A stretch of 64,000 nt of DNA from Actinopolyspora halophila DSM 43834 (GTDB taxonomy: Bacteria > Actinomycetota > Actinomycetes > Mycobacteriales > Pseudonocardiaceae): positions 1,291,122 through 1,355,121 of the forward strand of contig NZ_AQUI01000002.1 in the NCBI RefSeq assembly GCF_000371785.1, written 5' to 3'. Positions 8,663 to 17,278 of the stretch are shown here, one piece after another (the first letter of the stretch is position 1; every line of letters begins with the position of its first letter). Under the pieces are notes generated by a model that was not told the DNA's origin, searched no databases, and saw only the letters and a program-made list of their open reading frames with translations. Made by a program: the position numbers and the translations under genes.

Positions 8663-8766
8663 CCGGGATGATGATATTGCTTCTGTGGGGCTCGCGTCCG
8701 AGGATGTGCCCCCGTGACTGATCAACGCACCGCGCGGAGCGTGATCTTCTGCGGCATCATGGGAAC

Positions 8767-9537
8767 GTGCACTACATCGAATCGGGAACCGGACCGCCGC
8801 TGGTGCTGCTGCACGCCTTCCCGGCGGACGCGCGGATGTGGCGAGGTGTGCGGGCCGAGCTCGAGCAGCACTGCAGGGTCATCACGCCGGATCAGCGCGG
8901 GCTGGGGCACAGCCCGCTGAACGGTTCCACCGCGCCGAGCCTCGATCTGGTGGCCGACGACCTGCTCGCCCTTCTCGACCGGTTGGAACTGCCGCGAGTC
9001 CGACTGGGCGGGTGCTCCATGGGCGGGTACGTCGCCATGTCCGTGCTGCGCAAGGCGCCGGAAAGGGTCACGGGGCTGTTCCTCGCCGACACCAGGGCCG
9101 ATGCCGACGGCGAACAGCAGCGGGAGAACCGGTTGCGGACCGCCGAACGTGCGGAGAACGAGGGAACCGAGGGATGGCTGGCCGACAACAGCCTTCCCGG
9201 CCTGCTCGGTGAGACGACCCGACAGCAGCGCACGGATGTGGTGGACGCGGTGCGGGAGCTGATCGAGGAGCAGCCCCCGGAGGGAGTCGCCTGGGCGCAG
9301 CGGGCCATGGCCGCGCGGCGCGACAGCTACGACGTGCTGCGCGACTACGCGGGACCGGCCTTGGTGCTGCGCGGGGCGGAGGACGGCCTGACCCCGCCGG
9401 AGTCCGCACGGGACATGGCCCTGTCGTTGCCGAACGGTCGGCTGGTGACCCTGCCCGGGGTGGGCCACCTCGCTCCGCTGGAGACGCCGTCCGGCTTCGC
9501 GAACGAACTCCGGGAGTGGCTGACCGAAACGGACTGA
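8767..9537 (+). CDS. Alpha/beta hydrolase (esterase/lactonase-like)
   Basis: A 256-residue alpha/beta hydrolase. The full catalytic set is visible: oxyanion region LLHAFPADARMW, DQRGLGHS, nucleophile elbow GCSMGG (Ser about 79), acid in GAEDGLTP and histidine in GVGHLAPLE near the C terminus. The layout resembles 3-oxoadipate enol-lactonase and related esterases, but no aromatic-catabolic genes are nearby, so the substrate stays open. GTG 8767 starts the conserved HYIESG beginning. It converges with the coiled-coil gene, with a shared terminator between them. Confidence 0.87.
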   Translation: MHYIESGTGPPLVLLHAFPADARMWRGVRAELEQHCRVITPDQRGLGHSPLNGSTAPSLDLVADDLLALLDRLELPRVRLGGCSMGGYVAMSVLRKAPERVTGLFLADTRADADGEQQRENRLRTAERAENEGTEGWLADNSLPGLLGETTRQQRTDVVDAVRELIEEQPPEGVAWAQRAMAARRDSYDVLRDYAGPALVLRGAEDGLTPPESARDMALSLPNGRLVTLPGVGHLAPLETPSGFANELREWLTETD

Positions 9538-9565
9538 AGGACCGGGGGCGATCCGCCCTGGTCCT
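9538..9565. terminator. Bidirectional terminator between two convergent genes
   Basis: AGGACC (9538-9543) pairs with GGTCCT (9560-9565), with an inner GGGCG/CGCCC extension. It fills the whole gap between the hydrolase stop and the coiled-coil gene stop. Confidence 0.55.
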
Positions 9566-11229
9566 CAGGTCTGCCGTACCTGCTGCTCCGGCTCGGGCTG
9601 TCCGGATTCCGCCTGCGAAGCGGCGGTGTTCTCCCCGCCGGGCACAGTGATCTTCCTGGTGGGCGGGTCCGTTTCGGAGTTCTCCTGCTCCTCCGGGGTG
9701 GGTAGCTGGGACAGGTCGATCTTCTTCGTCGCCGGGTCCACTTCCGCGGCCGAGGGGGTCGAGTTCCCGGAGCTCTCCGGCTCCCGCCCCGGGGTATCCG
9801 AGCCGTCCGCGGCCTCCTCCTTCGCGGGCTCGTCGTCCGCGGAGTCGCCCTCCGAGGGACCGGCCGCGCTCCTGCCGGGTTCGAACCGGAGCGTTTCCGC
9901 GCTGCCGGTGGCATGGCCGGCCACACCGTTCTCGGAACCGTCTCCCGCGGAATCCCGCTGTTCGGTGTGGTCCGCTCCGGACCCGTCCGTGCTCGTGGCG
10001 TCGCTCTCCGCCGTCTCCGCTCCGGCCTCCGGGGAGTCCAGAGCCGTTTCCACCTGCCGCAGGGCTTGTTCGCGTGCTTCGGCAGCGGAATCGCGCAGGT
10101 CGCGCTCCTCCGCGTCGTCGGCGGTGAGCCGTTCCAGGATGGGGGTGGTCTGCCCCATCATCTCGGCGGCGCTCCGCAGCTTCGCCGCGACGTTGTCCCG
10201 CAGTTCGGTGAGCGTGTTGACCTGTTCGTCGACCTTGGCCAACTGCCGTTCGCACTCGGCGGTCGTCGCCGCGATACGTCGTTCGGCGTCGGCACGCGCC
10301 TCGCCGCGCAACCGTTCGCTCTCGGATGTGGCCTCCTCGAGCAACCGGGTGGCTTCCTCCGTGGCCTCGGAGACCGTCGTCCGCGCTTTTTCACGGGCCT
10401 CGGTGACCAGCCGTTCGGCCTCCTGCTTGCTCTCCTGCTCGCGCTTCTCCGCGGCCTCGGTGCTCTCGCGCGTGAGCCGTTCGGCCTCGTCGGTGGCTTC
10501 CTGAACGCGCCGGTACGCCTCGTTGGTGCCCTCGCGCAGCCTGCGGTCGGCCTCCTCCGTGGCCTCCGAGACGCGTCGTTCGGCTTCGGCCTTGCTGTTG
10601 GCCTCCTGGTCGGCCAGGGTGCGCATGGACTCGCTGCGCCGGGCCGCCATGGCTATCTCGAAGTCCTCCTCGACCTGGGCCCGCCTGGCCTCGGACTCCT
10701 CGTCGGCGCGTTTGCGGTTCTCCTCCGCCTCGGTGGTGATCCGCTCGGCTTCCGACCTGGCGCTCTCCAGCACCGAGCTGTGCTCGGCCTCCATCTCCTT
10801 GCGTCGCGAGTCCAGCTCGGCGATCAGCTTCTCGTAGTGGCTGCGCAGGTTGCTCGCTTCCTGCTCGGCCTGTCCGCGTGTTTCGGCGGCGTCGTTCTCC
10901 GCCTTGGTGCGGATTTCCCCCGCTTCGTCCTGGGCCAGCCGCAGCATGCGTTGCAGTCGCTCGCTGAGCCCCTCCATCGTGGTCGGCGGTTGACCCAGAC
11001 GTTCGACCTGCGCGCGCAGACTCTCGATCTCGGAACGAGCCGATTCGAGCTGCTTGGACAGCTCCCCCGCCTGGGAGACGGCGGCATCACGGTCCGACGT
11101 GACCAGGCGCAGATCCGCGTCGACGCGTTCCAGATGCTCGTCGACCTGAGCTCTGTCGTAACCGCCCTTCCGGACGATGTCGAAGCCCGATCCCAGCGGT
11201 AGCAGATCACGATCGTCGGCAAGACCCAT
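9565..11229 (-). CDS. DivIVA-cap coiled-coil protein with 11-residue repeats (Scy/FilP-like)
   Basis: A 554-residue cytoskeleton-type protein. Residues 13-45 resemble the DivIVA membrane-binding cap (GFDIVRKGGYDRAQVDEHLERV). A long coiled coil follows to about residue 385. Residues 210-330 are eleven consecutive 11-residue units of the form xEATxEAxRxx. The last 165 residues are disordered and rich in Glu/Ser/Gly/Pro. The family (DivIVA/Wag31, Scy, FilP) scaffolds polar growth and envelope assembly in actinobacteria; which of these it equals cannot be told here. It stands alone, 173 bp from a divergent SPW gene, and shares its cap and first hendecads with proteins at 53022 and 54983. Confidence 0.82.
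   Translation of the reverse strand: MGLADDRDLLPLGSGFDIVRKGGYDRAQVDEHLERVDADLRLVTSDRDAAVSQAGELSKQLESARSEIESLRAQVERLGQPPTTMEGLSERLQRMLRLAQDEAGEIRTKAENDAAETRGQAEQEASNLRSHYEKLIAELDSRRKEMEAEHSSVLESARSEAERITTEAEENRKRADEESEARRAQVEEDFEIAMAARRSESMRTLADQEANSKAEAERRVSEATEEADRRLREGTNEAYRRVQEATDEAERLTRESTEAAEKREQESKQEAERLVTEAREKARTTVSEATEEATRLLEEATSESERLRGEARADAERRIAATTAECERQLAKVDEQVNTLTELRDNVAAKLRSAAEMMGQTTPILERLTADDAEERDLRDSAAEAREQALRQVETALDSPEAGAETAESDATSTDGSGADHTEQRDSAGDGSENGVAGHATGSAETLRFEPGRSAAGPSEGDSADDEPAKEEAADGSDTPGREPESSGNSTPSAAEVDPATKKIDLSQLPTPEEQENSETDPPTRKITVPGGENTAASQAESGQPEPEQQVRQT
10240..10602 (-). repeat. Eleven 33-bp units encoding 11-residue coiled-coil repeats
   Basis: Within the coiled-coil gene, eleven 33-bp units in phase encode the hendecads from ANSKAEAERRV (residue 210) to AATTAECERQL (ending at residue 330), each with Ala at position 7 and mostly Arg at position 9. 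At DNA level the units diverge but often reuse GCCTCCTCCGTGGCCTC-like strings. Confidence 0.8.
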
Positions 11230-11402
11230 GGCACAACGCTACCTCCGAAGCTCCGACGATGTTGTCCGGTGCGCGATCGAATCCCGAAACACGTGCGGAG
11301 ATCACAGTGAGGGCGTGCTGGATCCGGGTATTGACCGGCCGGCCAACCAAGGAGCATTCTCGGTCGAGAGGGGACGAAAACGAAAAAACGGAGGTGATCG
11401 AC

Positions 11403-11789
11403 ATGGTCCGTGGTTCGGGTGAGTCGACCGCGCGCCCGTGGACACGCTGGCAGGACTGGGGTGCCGTCGTACTCGGCGTCTACCTGATCCTCGCGACGCT
11501 GTGGACGACTACGGGGCCCGCGGCGTTGACGGCCATGATCGTGCTCGGTGCCCTGCTCGGGATCTCCGGCGCGTGGTCGTTGGCGATTCCGGGGTCGATC
11601 ACCAGTGAATACGCACACGTGGTGCTCGGAATCCTGTTGGTGATCTCCCCGTGGGTTCTCGGGTACACGGCTTCCGTCGGAGCCTCCTGGACCACCTGGG
11701 TGGTCGGTGTGCTCGCCGTGATCGTGGGGGTCGCCGCCCTGCCGGAGGCGAGCTCCGCCCATCGTTCCGGCATGGCGCGGCAGCATTGA
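11403..11789 (+). CDS. SPW-repeat membrane protein
   Basis: A 128-residue integral membrane protein with about four hydrophobic helices. It carries the SPW signature in ISPWVLGYT (about 84-92), the mark of the SPW-repeat family, which normally has two such motifs. The first repeat here (WQDWGAVVLGVYLILATLW) has lost its Ser-Pro. Function is unknown in the family. ATG 11403 is set by a perfect GGAGGTGATCGAC ribosome binding site. It is divergent from the coiled-coil gene and followed by a possible terminator at 11836. Confidence 0.85.
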   Translation: MVRGSGESTARPWTRWQDWGAVVLGVYLILATLWTTTGPAALTAMIVLGALLGISGAWSLAIPGSITSEYAHVVLGILLVISPWVLGYTASVGASWTTWVVGVLAVIVGVAALPEASSAHRSGMARQH

Positions 11790-11835
11790 GCGACTCCCCG
11801 GCAAGACCCAGGAGCGCGACCCACACCGTCCGGGA

Positions 11836-11864
11836 CGAGGATGTCGTCCTCGGGTGTGTTTTCG
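11836..11864 (+). terminator. Possible terminator after the SPW gene
   Basis: CGAGGA (11836-11841) pairs with TCCTCG (11847-11852) over a 5-nt loop, and the downstream sequence GGTGTGTTTTC is T-rich, unusual for this GC-rich region. Confidence 0.4.
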
Positions 11865-12006
11865 CTCACCGGTCGGTTCCGCCGGGCGGGATCGAGGCTC
11901 CGGGGTGGCCCGATGCGGTCGCCCCGGACCTCCGGTGCTCAGCTGCCGCGCCGACGCGAGCGGTGCGCGGATTCCGTCGACGTGGAGGCCACGGGAGGGC
12001 GCGATC

Positions 12007-12603
12007 ATGACGACCGAGGCCGAAACCGAGCCCGCGCGGGACCGGGGTGACTCGAGCGCGGGGTCGGCCAGGGAGCGCATCCTGGAAACGGCTGGCGAGC
12101 TGTTCGCCGAATACGGTTACGACGCCACCCCGACCTCGCGGATCGCGGAGAACGCCCGGGTCCCCAAAGGGCTGATCCACTACTACTTCAAGCGCAAGGA
12201 GGACATCCTGGTCGCCCTGGTCGAGCGACTCCCGGAGCAGCGGGTTCGCTGTGAGGAGGTGGTGGTGCGCGGGGACCTGATCGGCAGTCTGCGTGCCCTG
12301 GTCGGCGAGCTGGACCGCAGGCTGCGTTCCTCGCTCCCGCTCAGCCACCTGCTCTGGCGCGAGGCGGACACGCACGAGGCGGTCCGCAGTGCGCTGACCC
12401 AGCGCTTCCAGCTGATCGTGGAGCAGACGCGACGCGTGATCGAGGGGGCCCTGCCCGGAGGTGCCCCCGGGGACATCGACACCGCCTCGGTGCTGCTCGC
12501 CAGGGCGATCAACCACGACCACTCGACTGCCCGGCTGCGTGCCACCGGTGTGGAACTGGACCGCGAGATCCGGCTGATCGCCCGTGCGCTGGGCGCGGGT
12601 TGA
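12007..12603 (+). CDS. TetR-family transcriptional regulator
   Basis: A 198-residue TetR repressor. The N-terminal helix-turn-helix spans about residues 19-65: RERILETAGELFAEYGYDAT, SRIAENARVPKGLIHYYF, then KEDIL. The C-terminal ligand domain is not assigned to a known ligand. Start ATG 12007 leaves a hydrophilic 17-residue extension before the DNA-binding domain. No divergent partner is adjacent; the nearest metabolic genes are methylmalonyl-CoA epimerase and thiolase, so a fatty-acid-related role is possible but only inferred. Confidence 0.9.
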   Translation: MTTEAETEPARDRGDSSAGSARERILETAGELFAEYGYDATPTSRIAENARVPKGLIHYYFKRKEDILVALVERLPEQRVRCEEVVVRGDLIGSLRALVGELDRRLRSSLPLSHLLWREADTHEAVRSALTQRFQLIVEQTRRVIEGALPGGAPGDIDTASVLLARAINHDHSTARLRATGVELDREIRLIARALGAG

Positions 12604-12604
12604 G

Positions 12605-12835
12605 GATCGGCGGCTCGGTTCGCGCAGGTGGTCCTGTGGGGGAACCTCGGTCGGCGCCCGGCTGCGGGAGCGCGCCCATCGAGTAGCCACCTACGCCACG
12701 GGCGCACTGTCCTCGCCGGGCACTCGACCGAGAACCCCCGGCGGTGCCGACTGCGTAGGTGGGTGTTTCGGCGCCGGCGGCGCCGAAGAATCCGCCTTGG
12801 CAACCCGCGCCGCCACGCAAACCGAGCCGACGCCC
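12605..12835. repeat. Dispersed palindromic intergenic repeat, copy A
   Basis: A 230-bp structured element between the convergent TetR and epimerase genes. The ends are imperfect inverted repeats (GCGGCTCGGTT near 12610 against AACCGAGCCGAC near 12820). The segment 12641-12737 is identical over 97 bp to 26814-26910 by eye. An inner hairpin TTCGGCGCC (12767-12775) / GGCGCCGAA (12779-12787) has a 9-bp stem and 3-nt loop. It may act as a bidirectional terminator. Confidence 0.8.
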
Positions 12836-12847
12836 CTCGGGGGAGTC

Positions 12848-13288
12848 CTACTCCGCGGGCTGGACCAGTTCGACCAGGACACCGCCCGCGTCCTTCGGAT
12901 GGACGAAGTTCACTCTGCTGTCGGCCGTCCCCCGGCGAGGTGTTTCGAAAAGCAGCCGCGTGCCCCGTTCCCGGAGTTGATCGCACGCGGCCTCGATGTC
13001 GGTCACCCGGAAGGCCAGCTGTTGCAGACCGGGACCGTTCCGGTCCAGGAACTTGGCGATGGTCGAGTCCTCGCGCGCGGGGGCGAGCAGCTGGACCCGG
13101 GTGGCCTCCGGACCTTCCCCCGGGGCGGCGAGCATCGCCTCGCGTACCCCCTGGTCCTCGTTGACCTCCTGGTGCGTGGGCACCAATCCGAAGGTTCTCC
13201 TGTGGAAGTCCACCGCTTCGTCGAGGTCGGCAACGGCGATGCCCACGTGGTCGATGGCGCTTACCAGTCCGCCGAGTTCCTCCCGCAT
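12848..13288 (-). CDS. mce: Methylmalonyl-CoA epimerase
   Basis: A 146-residue vicinal-oxygen-chelate protein that interconverts (2R)- and (2S)-methylmalonyl-CoA between propionyl-CoA carboxylase and methylmalonyl-CoA mutase. Seen: [15 protein letters not shown] with the first metal ligand His, [16 protein letters not shown] (the family's GxGxxHIAF-like strand, with Gln where many have His) and a late GVLVELVQ strand with the glutamate ligand. Length matches the family. It diverges from the thiolase gene 178 bp away, the arrangement Rv1322A-Rv1323 shows in mycobacteria. Confidence 0.88.
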   Translation of the reverse strand: MREELGGLVSAIDHVGIAVADLDEAVDFHRRTFGLVPTHQEVNEDQGVREAMLAAPGEGPEATRVQLLAPAREDSTIAKFLDRNGPGLQQLAFRVTDIEAACDQLRERGTRLLFETPRRGTADSRVNFVHPKDAGGVLVELVQPAE

Positions 13289-13466
13289 GAGGAGAAGCCT
13301 AACTCCGGGACTCCACGCCGCGGAACTCGTGTGCCGCTGTGCGGCGGATCACAACTCGCGGGGGCGTTCCTCGCGGGTATGGTCCCGACGATCGGGACGG
13401 GTCATCATGGTGGCCGTCCGGGGTGGCGCCCTCGTCACGTCCAGCGCGTTCGCAAAGGAGGCAGTC

Positions 13467-14663
13467 GTGGAAAGTTCCGTGATCGTGGCCGGGGCTCGCA
13501 CGCCGATGGGGCGGCTGCTCGGCTCGTTGAAGGATTTCTCCGGGGCCGAGCTCGGTGGGGTGGCCATCAAGGCGGCCCTGCGGAGGGCCGGAGTGGAGCC
13601 GAGCCAGGTCGATTACACGATCATGGGGCAGGTGCTCACGGCGGGTGCGGGCCAGATCCCCGCGCGGCAGGCGGCCGTGGAGGCGGGGATCGGGATGGAC
13701 GTCCCCGCTCTGACGGTGAACAAGGTCTGTCTTTCCGGGTTGGACGCTGTAGCGCTCGCCGATCAGCAGATCAGGGCGGGCGAGTTCGACGTCGTCGTGG
13801 CCGGTGGCCAGGAATCCATGACGCAGGCCCCGCATCTGCTCGGCAAGTCGCGTGAGGGCTTCAAGTACGGCGATGTGCGGATGCTCGACCACATGGCCAA
13901 CGACGGGTTGTCCTGCGCTTTCGACCAGATGGCCATGGGGGCTTCCACCGAGAAGTACAACTCCCACTACGGGTTGACCCGCGAGGAGCAGGACGCGTTC
14001 GCCGCCCGTTCGCACCAGCGGGCCGGGGCCGCGGCGGAGCGCGGAGTGTTCACCGAGGAGATCGAACCGGTCACCGTTCCCCGGCGAAAGGGGGAGGCAC
14101 TGCTGGTCGACGCTGACGAGGGGATCCGCGCGGACACCACGGCGGAAGGTCTGGGCAAGTTGCGCCCCGCCTTCGACGCGGAGGGAACGATCACGGCCGG
14201 AACCGCCTCGCAGATCTCGGACGGGGCCGCCGCCGTCGTCGTGATGCGCAAGTCGCGGGCCGAGCAGCTGGGGTTGAGCTGGCTCGCCGAGATCGGAAGG
14301 CACGGTGTCGTGGCCGGTCCGGACGCGAGTCTGCACGAGCAACCGTCCAACGCGATCAGCAGGGCGTGCGCGCGTTCCGGCCACCAAGCCTCCGAACTGG
14401 ACCTGGTGGAGATCAACGAGGCCTTCGCCGCCGTCGGTATCGCCTCCACCCGCGCGCTCGGTCTGGACGAGGAAAGGGTCAACGTCAACGGCGGGGCCAT
14501 CGCGCTGGGACACCCGATCGGGATGTCCGGTGCCCGCTTGGCGCTGCACCTCACCCTTGAGCTGAAACGTCGTGGTGGTGGACACGGCGCCGCCGCGCTG
14601 TGCGGTGGTGGTGGCCAGGGCGACGCCCTGTTGTTGCACGCCCCCCGCGACGAGGAGAAGTGA
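13467..14663 (+). CDS. Acetyl-CoA C-acetyltransferase (thiolase)
   Basis: A 398-residue thiolase that condenses or cleaves acyl-CoA with acetyl-CoA. Seen: nucleophile Cys88 in [34 protein letters not shown] and the second catalytic cysteine in CGGGGQGDA near the C terminus. GTG 13467 follows an AAAGGAG ribosome binding site by six bases; the long upstream open frame overlaps the epimerase gene and is not coding. It is the counterpart of mycobacterial fadA4 in position. A strong hairpin follows the stop. Confidence 0.93.
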   Translation: MESSVIVAGARTPMGRLLGSLKDFSGAELGGVAIKAALRRAGVEPSQVDYTIMGQVLTAGAGQIPARQAAVEAGIGMDVPALTVNKVCLSGLDAVALADQQIRAGEFDVVVAGGQESMTQAPHLLGKSREGFKYGDVRMLDHMANDGLSCAFDQMAMGASTEKYNSHYGLTREEQDAFAARSHQRAGAAAERGVFTEEIEPVTVPRRKGEALLVDADEGIRADTTAEGLGKLRPAFDAEGTITAGTASQISDGAAAVVVMRKSRAEQLGLSWLAEIGRHGVVAGPDASLHEQPSNAISRACARSGHQASELDLVEINEAFAAVGIASTRALGLDEERVNVNGGAIALGHPIGMSGARLALHLTLELKRRGGGHGAAALCGGGGQGDALLLHAPRDEEK

Positions 14664-14695
14664 GGACTCGTCGTGGAGTGACCGCTCGGGTGCTC

Positions 14696-14727
14696 GTTCG
14701 GGCCGCCCTCGCGAGGACGGCCCGAAC
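14696..14727 (+). terminator. Terminator after thiolase
   Basis: GTTCGGGCCG (14696-14705) pairs perfectly with CGGCCCGAAC (14718-14727), with a further small stem inside the 12-nt loop. A CCCCCTGGGGG hairpin and a short T-run follow at about 14730-14744. Confidence 0.7.
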
Positions 14728-14822
14728 GCCCCCTGGGGGTTTCCCCGATTTTCGTTCCGTACGCCCCGGAAATCGCTCTCACCGTACGGTTCGATCACAC
14801 ACAGCGGGGATATTCTGTCCCC

Positions 14823-15647
14823 ATGAAGTGGCTACCCGGTGGATGGCAACGCGCCGATCGTGGGAACACGGAGGGAAGCACGGCTCCGTACCGTACTCTC
14901 GCGCAGCAGGAGACCGTGGTCGAGCGCCGCAATGTTGGGCCGGGAAACAACGCTGAACCACCGCGGACGAGAACCGACGACCGCGGGACTCCCCCTTCCG
15001 CGACGCGTGCGGAACCGATGAACGAGCAGCGTCCGGGGCGGCACACGAGGGACGCTTCGCTGCTCGGGGGCAATGCCCGTGACATCGACGTCAGTGCGGC
15101 GGCCTTTCGCAACCTCCTCGTCGGAGGGGGAATCAGCGGGTTCCTGACCGTGTTGTGTGCTGCCGCCCTCGCTGGATCGGGGAGCGGTTTCTGGCTGTGG
15201 TTCTGGCAGATCGTGTTCGGGGTGTGCTTCGTCTGGTTCATCGCCGCTTCCAGGGGGTCACTGAGCGGGCGGGGTTTCCTGCTGGACAGCAGGGGGCTGT
15301 ACCCCCGCACCAACGGAGAGGTCTTCGCGGTGCCGTGGGAGGAGATCACCGCTGCCGGTGTCGGTTCGTTGCGTCCCGTCGAGAACCGCAGGCTCGTGCA
15401 CCCGGAGCGGCGGCGTGCGCTGGAGCTGTTCCCGGCTGATCCGGCCTTCCCCGAGCGGCATCCCAAGCTGGAACGCTGGCGGGTGGAGGAGCCTCCGCCC
15501 CTGCAGGGGCTGCCCGGGGTGCGCTACCGGTTCCACCTTCCCGCGCTGAGCAGGCTGCCCAAACAGCTGGAGAGAGGGGTGCAGACCACGGCACCCCGAG
15601 CCTGGGTCGGTCAGTACCGGCGGCGGCTCCCGGCTCCGCAGAGCTGA
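14823..15647 (+). CDS. Membrane protein with two helices and a PH-like cytoplasmic domain
   Basis: Up to 274 residues. The first 75 are hydrophilic and probably disordered. Two membrane helices lie at about 99-120 and 123-143, followed by a beta-rich soluble domain (RGFLLDSRGLYPR, VPWEEITAAGV) like those of bacterial PH-domain membrane proteins. Function unknown. The start is uncertain: ATG 14823 sits about where a transcript from a TATTCT -10 box (14811-14816) would begin, which would make it leaderless; GTG 14916 has an AGGAG site three bases upstream; ATG 15018 is also possible. It converges with dinB. Confidence 0.7.
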   Translation: MKWLPGGWQRADRGNTEGSTAPYRTLAQQETVVERRNVGPGNNAEPPRTRTDDRGTPPSATRAEPMNEQRPGRHTRDASLLGGNARDIDVSAAAFRNLLVGGGISGFLTVLCAAALAGSGSGFWLWFWQIVFGVCFVWFIAASRGSLSGRGFLLDSRGLYPRTNGEVFAVPWEEITAAGVGSLRPVENRRLVHPERRRALELFPADPAFPERHPKLERWRVEEPPPLQGLPGVRYRFHLPALSRLPKQLERGVQTTAPRAWVGQYRRRLPAPQS

Positions 15648-15729
15648 AGACCTCCGGGGCCAATCCGGCCGTCGGAGGCGGGACGTGCCTCGGGCACGGC
15701 GTTTCGACGGCTCGTTCCGCGCCGGCGGA

Positions 15730-17163
15730 TCATTCCGTCGGCGTCCCCTGGTCGAGGGCAGCTCCGGACGGGGAGTGACTCGGCGGCTCCACGGTCTCCT
15801 CGAACTCGAGCAGCCGGGGAGCGTGCTCACCGAGGCTGTTCAGCGGGTCCGCGGAAGTCAGCTCGGGAGTCTCGGAGGGAAGGGTCCACACCCGCCCCGG
15901 GCCGGTACGGGCGGTCTCGAACCGCACCGTCACCCTGCCGTGCCCGCAGCCCTGCACCCAGCCGTGGCCCCAGTCCGGGTGGTGAACGTCGTCCCCCTGC
16001 GTCCACGTCTCGCGCAGGGGCTCCCGCGGGGTGGGTGGCGGTGCCGCCGGATTCGGCGCGGGCGTTGTCGCACCGCCGTCGTTCCGCCCGGTTGTTCCCT
16101 CGGGAGTGGGGAACAGTGCGGCCTGCTCAGCCGTGGCCAGTCCGGAGTAGGAGACCCCCACCAGCCGGACGGGGACACCGGGGCGCACCGCGACGGAGGT
16201 CAGCCTGCGGGCCGCCGCGGCCAGCTCCTCGCGGTCGGCCGTAGCCGAAGCGAAGGTCTCGGAACGGCTGATCGTGTTGAAATCGGCGTCCCGGACCTTC
16301 AACGTGACCGTTCTGGCAGCTCGTTCGGAGGCGATCAACCTGCGGTGTGCCGCTTCGGCCATCTCGGCTATCTCCTCCGCGAGCTCACCGTGGTCGGTCC
16401 GATCGGTGTCGAAGGTCGTCTCGGCGCCGACCTGCTTGGCCTCGGCCCGCTCGGTCACCGGACGTTCGTCGATGCCGTGGGCCAACCGGTGCAGTTCGGT
16501 ACCGTGGGCCTGTCCGAGCAGCGCGGTCACGTCCCCGAGTTTGAGCGCAGCCAGCTCCCCGATCGTGTGCACTCCTATGCGGTGCAGCTTCGATTCCCCG
16601 ATCGGACCTATGCCCCAGAGTTTCCGCACCGGGAGCCCGGCGAGCAGTCCACCCTCCTCCTCGTCGGGAACGATCATCGAACCGTCCGGCTTGGCCATTC
16701 CCGAGGCGATCTTGGCGAGCTGTTTTCCCGAGCCCGCGCCTATGGAGGCGTTCACCCCGACCTCCTCGCGCACCCTGGCTCTGAGGTTCTCCGCGAACTC
16801 CACCACCGTCCGCCGACTCGCCCCGGCGAGTTCGTAGGGCTCCAGGAAAGCCTCGTCGATCGAGACCTGCTCGAACCGCCCCGCGACTTCGCGGACGATG
16901 GTGAAGGCTCGGCCGCTCAACGTCCGGTAAAGCCGGAACCGGGGCGGAAGTACCACGGCCGTCCGGCACCGCCGCCGGGCTTCCCACATCGGCATGGCCG
17001 AGTGCACCCCGTACTCCCGGGCCGGGTAGCTCACCCCGGCCACGGTCCCGCGCGGCCCGGTTCCCCCGACGAGCAGGGGACGTCCGCGAAGCGTGGGGCG
17101 GGTGAACTGTTCCACGGACGCGTAGAAGGCGTCCATGTCCAGGTGCAGCACCCAGCGGTTCAT
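15730..17163 (-). CDS. dinB: DNA polymerase IV (Y-family, translesion)
   Basis: A 477-residue error-prone Y-family polymerase. Seen: DMDAFYASVE (9-18) and SIDEAF (101-106) carrying the metal-binding acids, the SIGAGSGKQLAKIAS fingers/palm stretch, the helix-hairpin-helix LWGIGPIGESKL, and a little-finger domain to about residue 345. The last 110 residues form a Pro-rich linker and a separate His/Trp-rich module (HHPDWGHGWVQGCGHGRV) seen in other actinobacterial DinB proteins. ATG 17163 starts the conserved fold; the open frame upstream overlaps the divergent DUF3817 gene. Confidence 0.93.
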   Translation of the reverse strand: MNRWVLHLDMDAFYASVEQFTRPTLRGRPLLVGGTGPRGTVAGVSYPAREYGVHSAMPMWEARRRCRTAVVLPPRFRLYRTLSGRAFTIVREVAGRFEQVSIDEAFLEPYELAGASRRTVVEFAENLRARVREEVGVNASIGAGSGKQLAKIASGMAKPDGSMIVPDEEEGGLLAGLPVRKLWGIGPIGESKLHRIGVHTIGELAALKLGDVTALLGQAHGTELHRLAHGIDERPVTERAEAKQVGAETTFDTDRTDHGELAEEIAEMAEAAHRRLIASERAARTVTLKVRDADFNTISRSETFASATADREELAAAARRLTSVAVRPGVPVRLVGVSYSGLATAEQAALFPTPEGTTGRNDGGATTPAPNPAAPPPTPREPLRETWTQGDDVHHPDWGHGWVQGCGHGRVTVRFETARTGPGRVWTLPSETPELTSADPLNSLGEHAPRLLEFEETVEPPSHSPSGAALDQGTPTE

Positions 17164-17278
17164 GCCGCCATTGAACGAGAAATCCCCGACAGAGGCCAGC
17201 GGCCCGGCGGAACCGCTCGGTGTTTCCCCGGGCACGCCGCGCGGAGAGTGTCGCGCGTCACGAGATACGGTGATTTGC

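Noticed and set aside
8663-8725. Longer start (TTG 8725) for the acetyltransferase
   Set aside because: The extra 21 residues are Ser-rich, outside the GNAT fold, and TTG is a rare start; ATG 8662 directly precedes the conserved region.
10240-10602. 33-bp periodic units considered as a CRISPR array
   Set aside because: The units are contiguous with no unique spacers and encode in-phase coiled-coil hendecads; no cas gene is present.
12641-12737. Conserved core of the repeat considered as a protein-coding remnant
   Set aside because: All six frames lack a plausible start plus domain, and the identity covers inverted-repeat structure rather than a reading frame.
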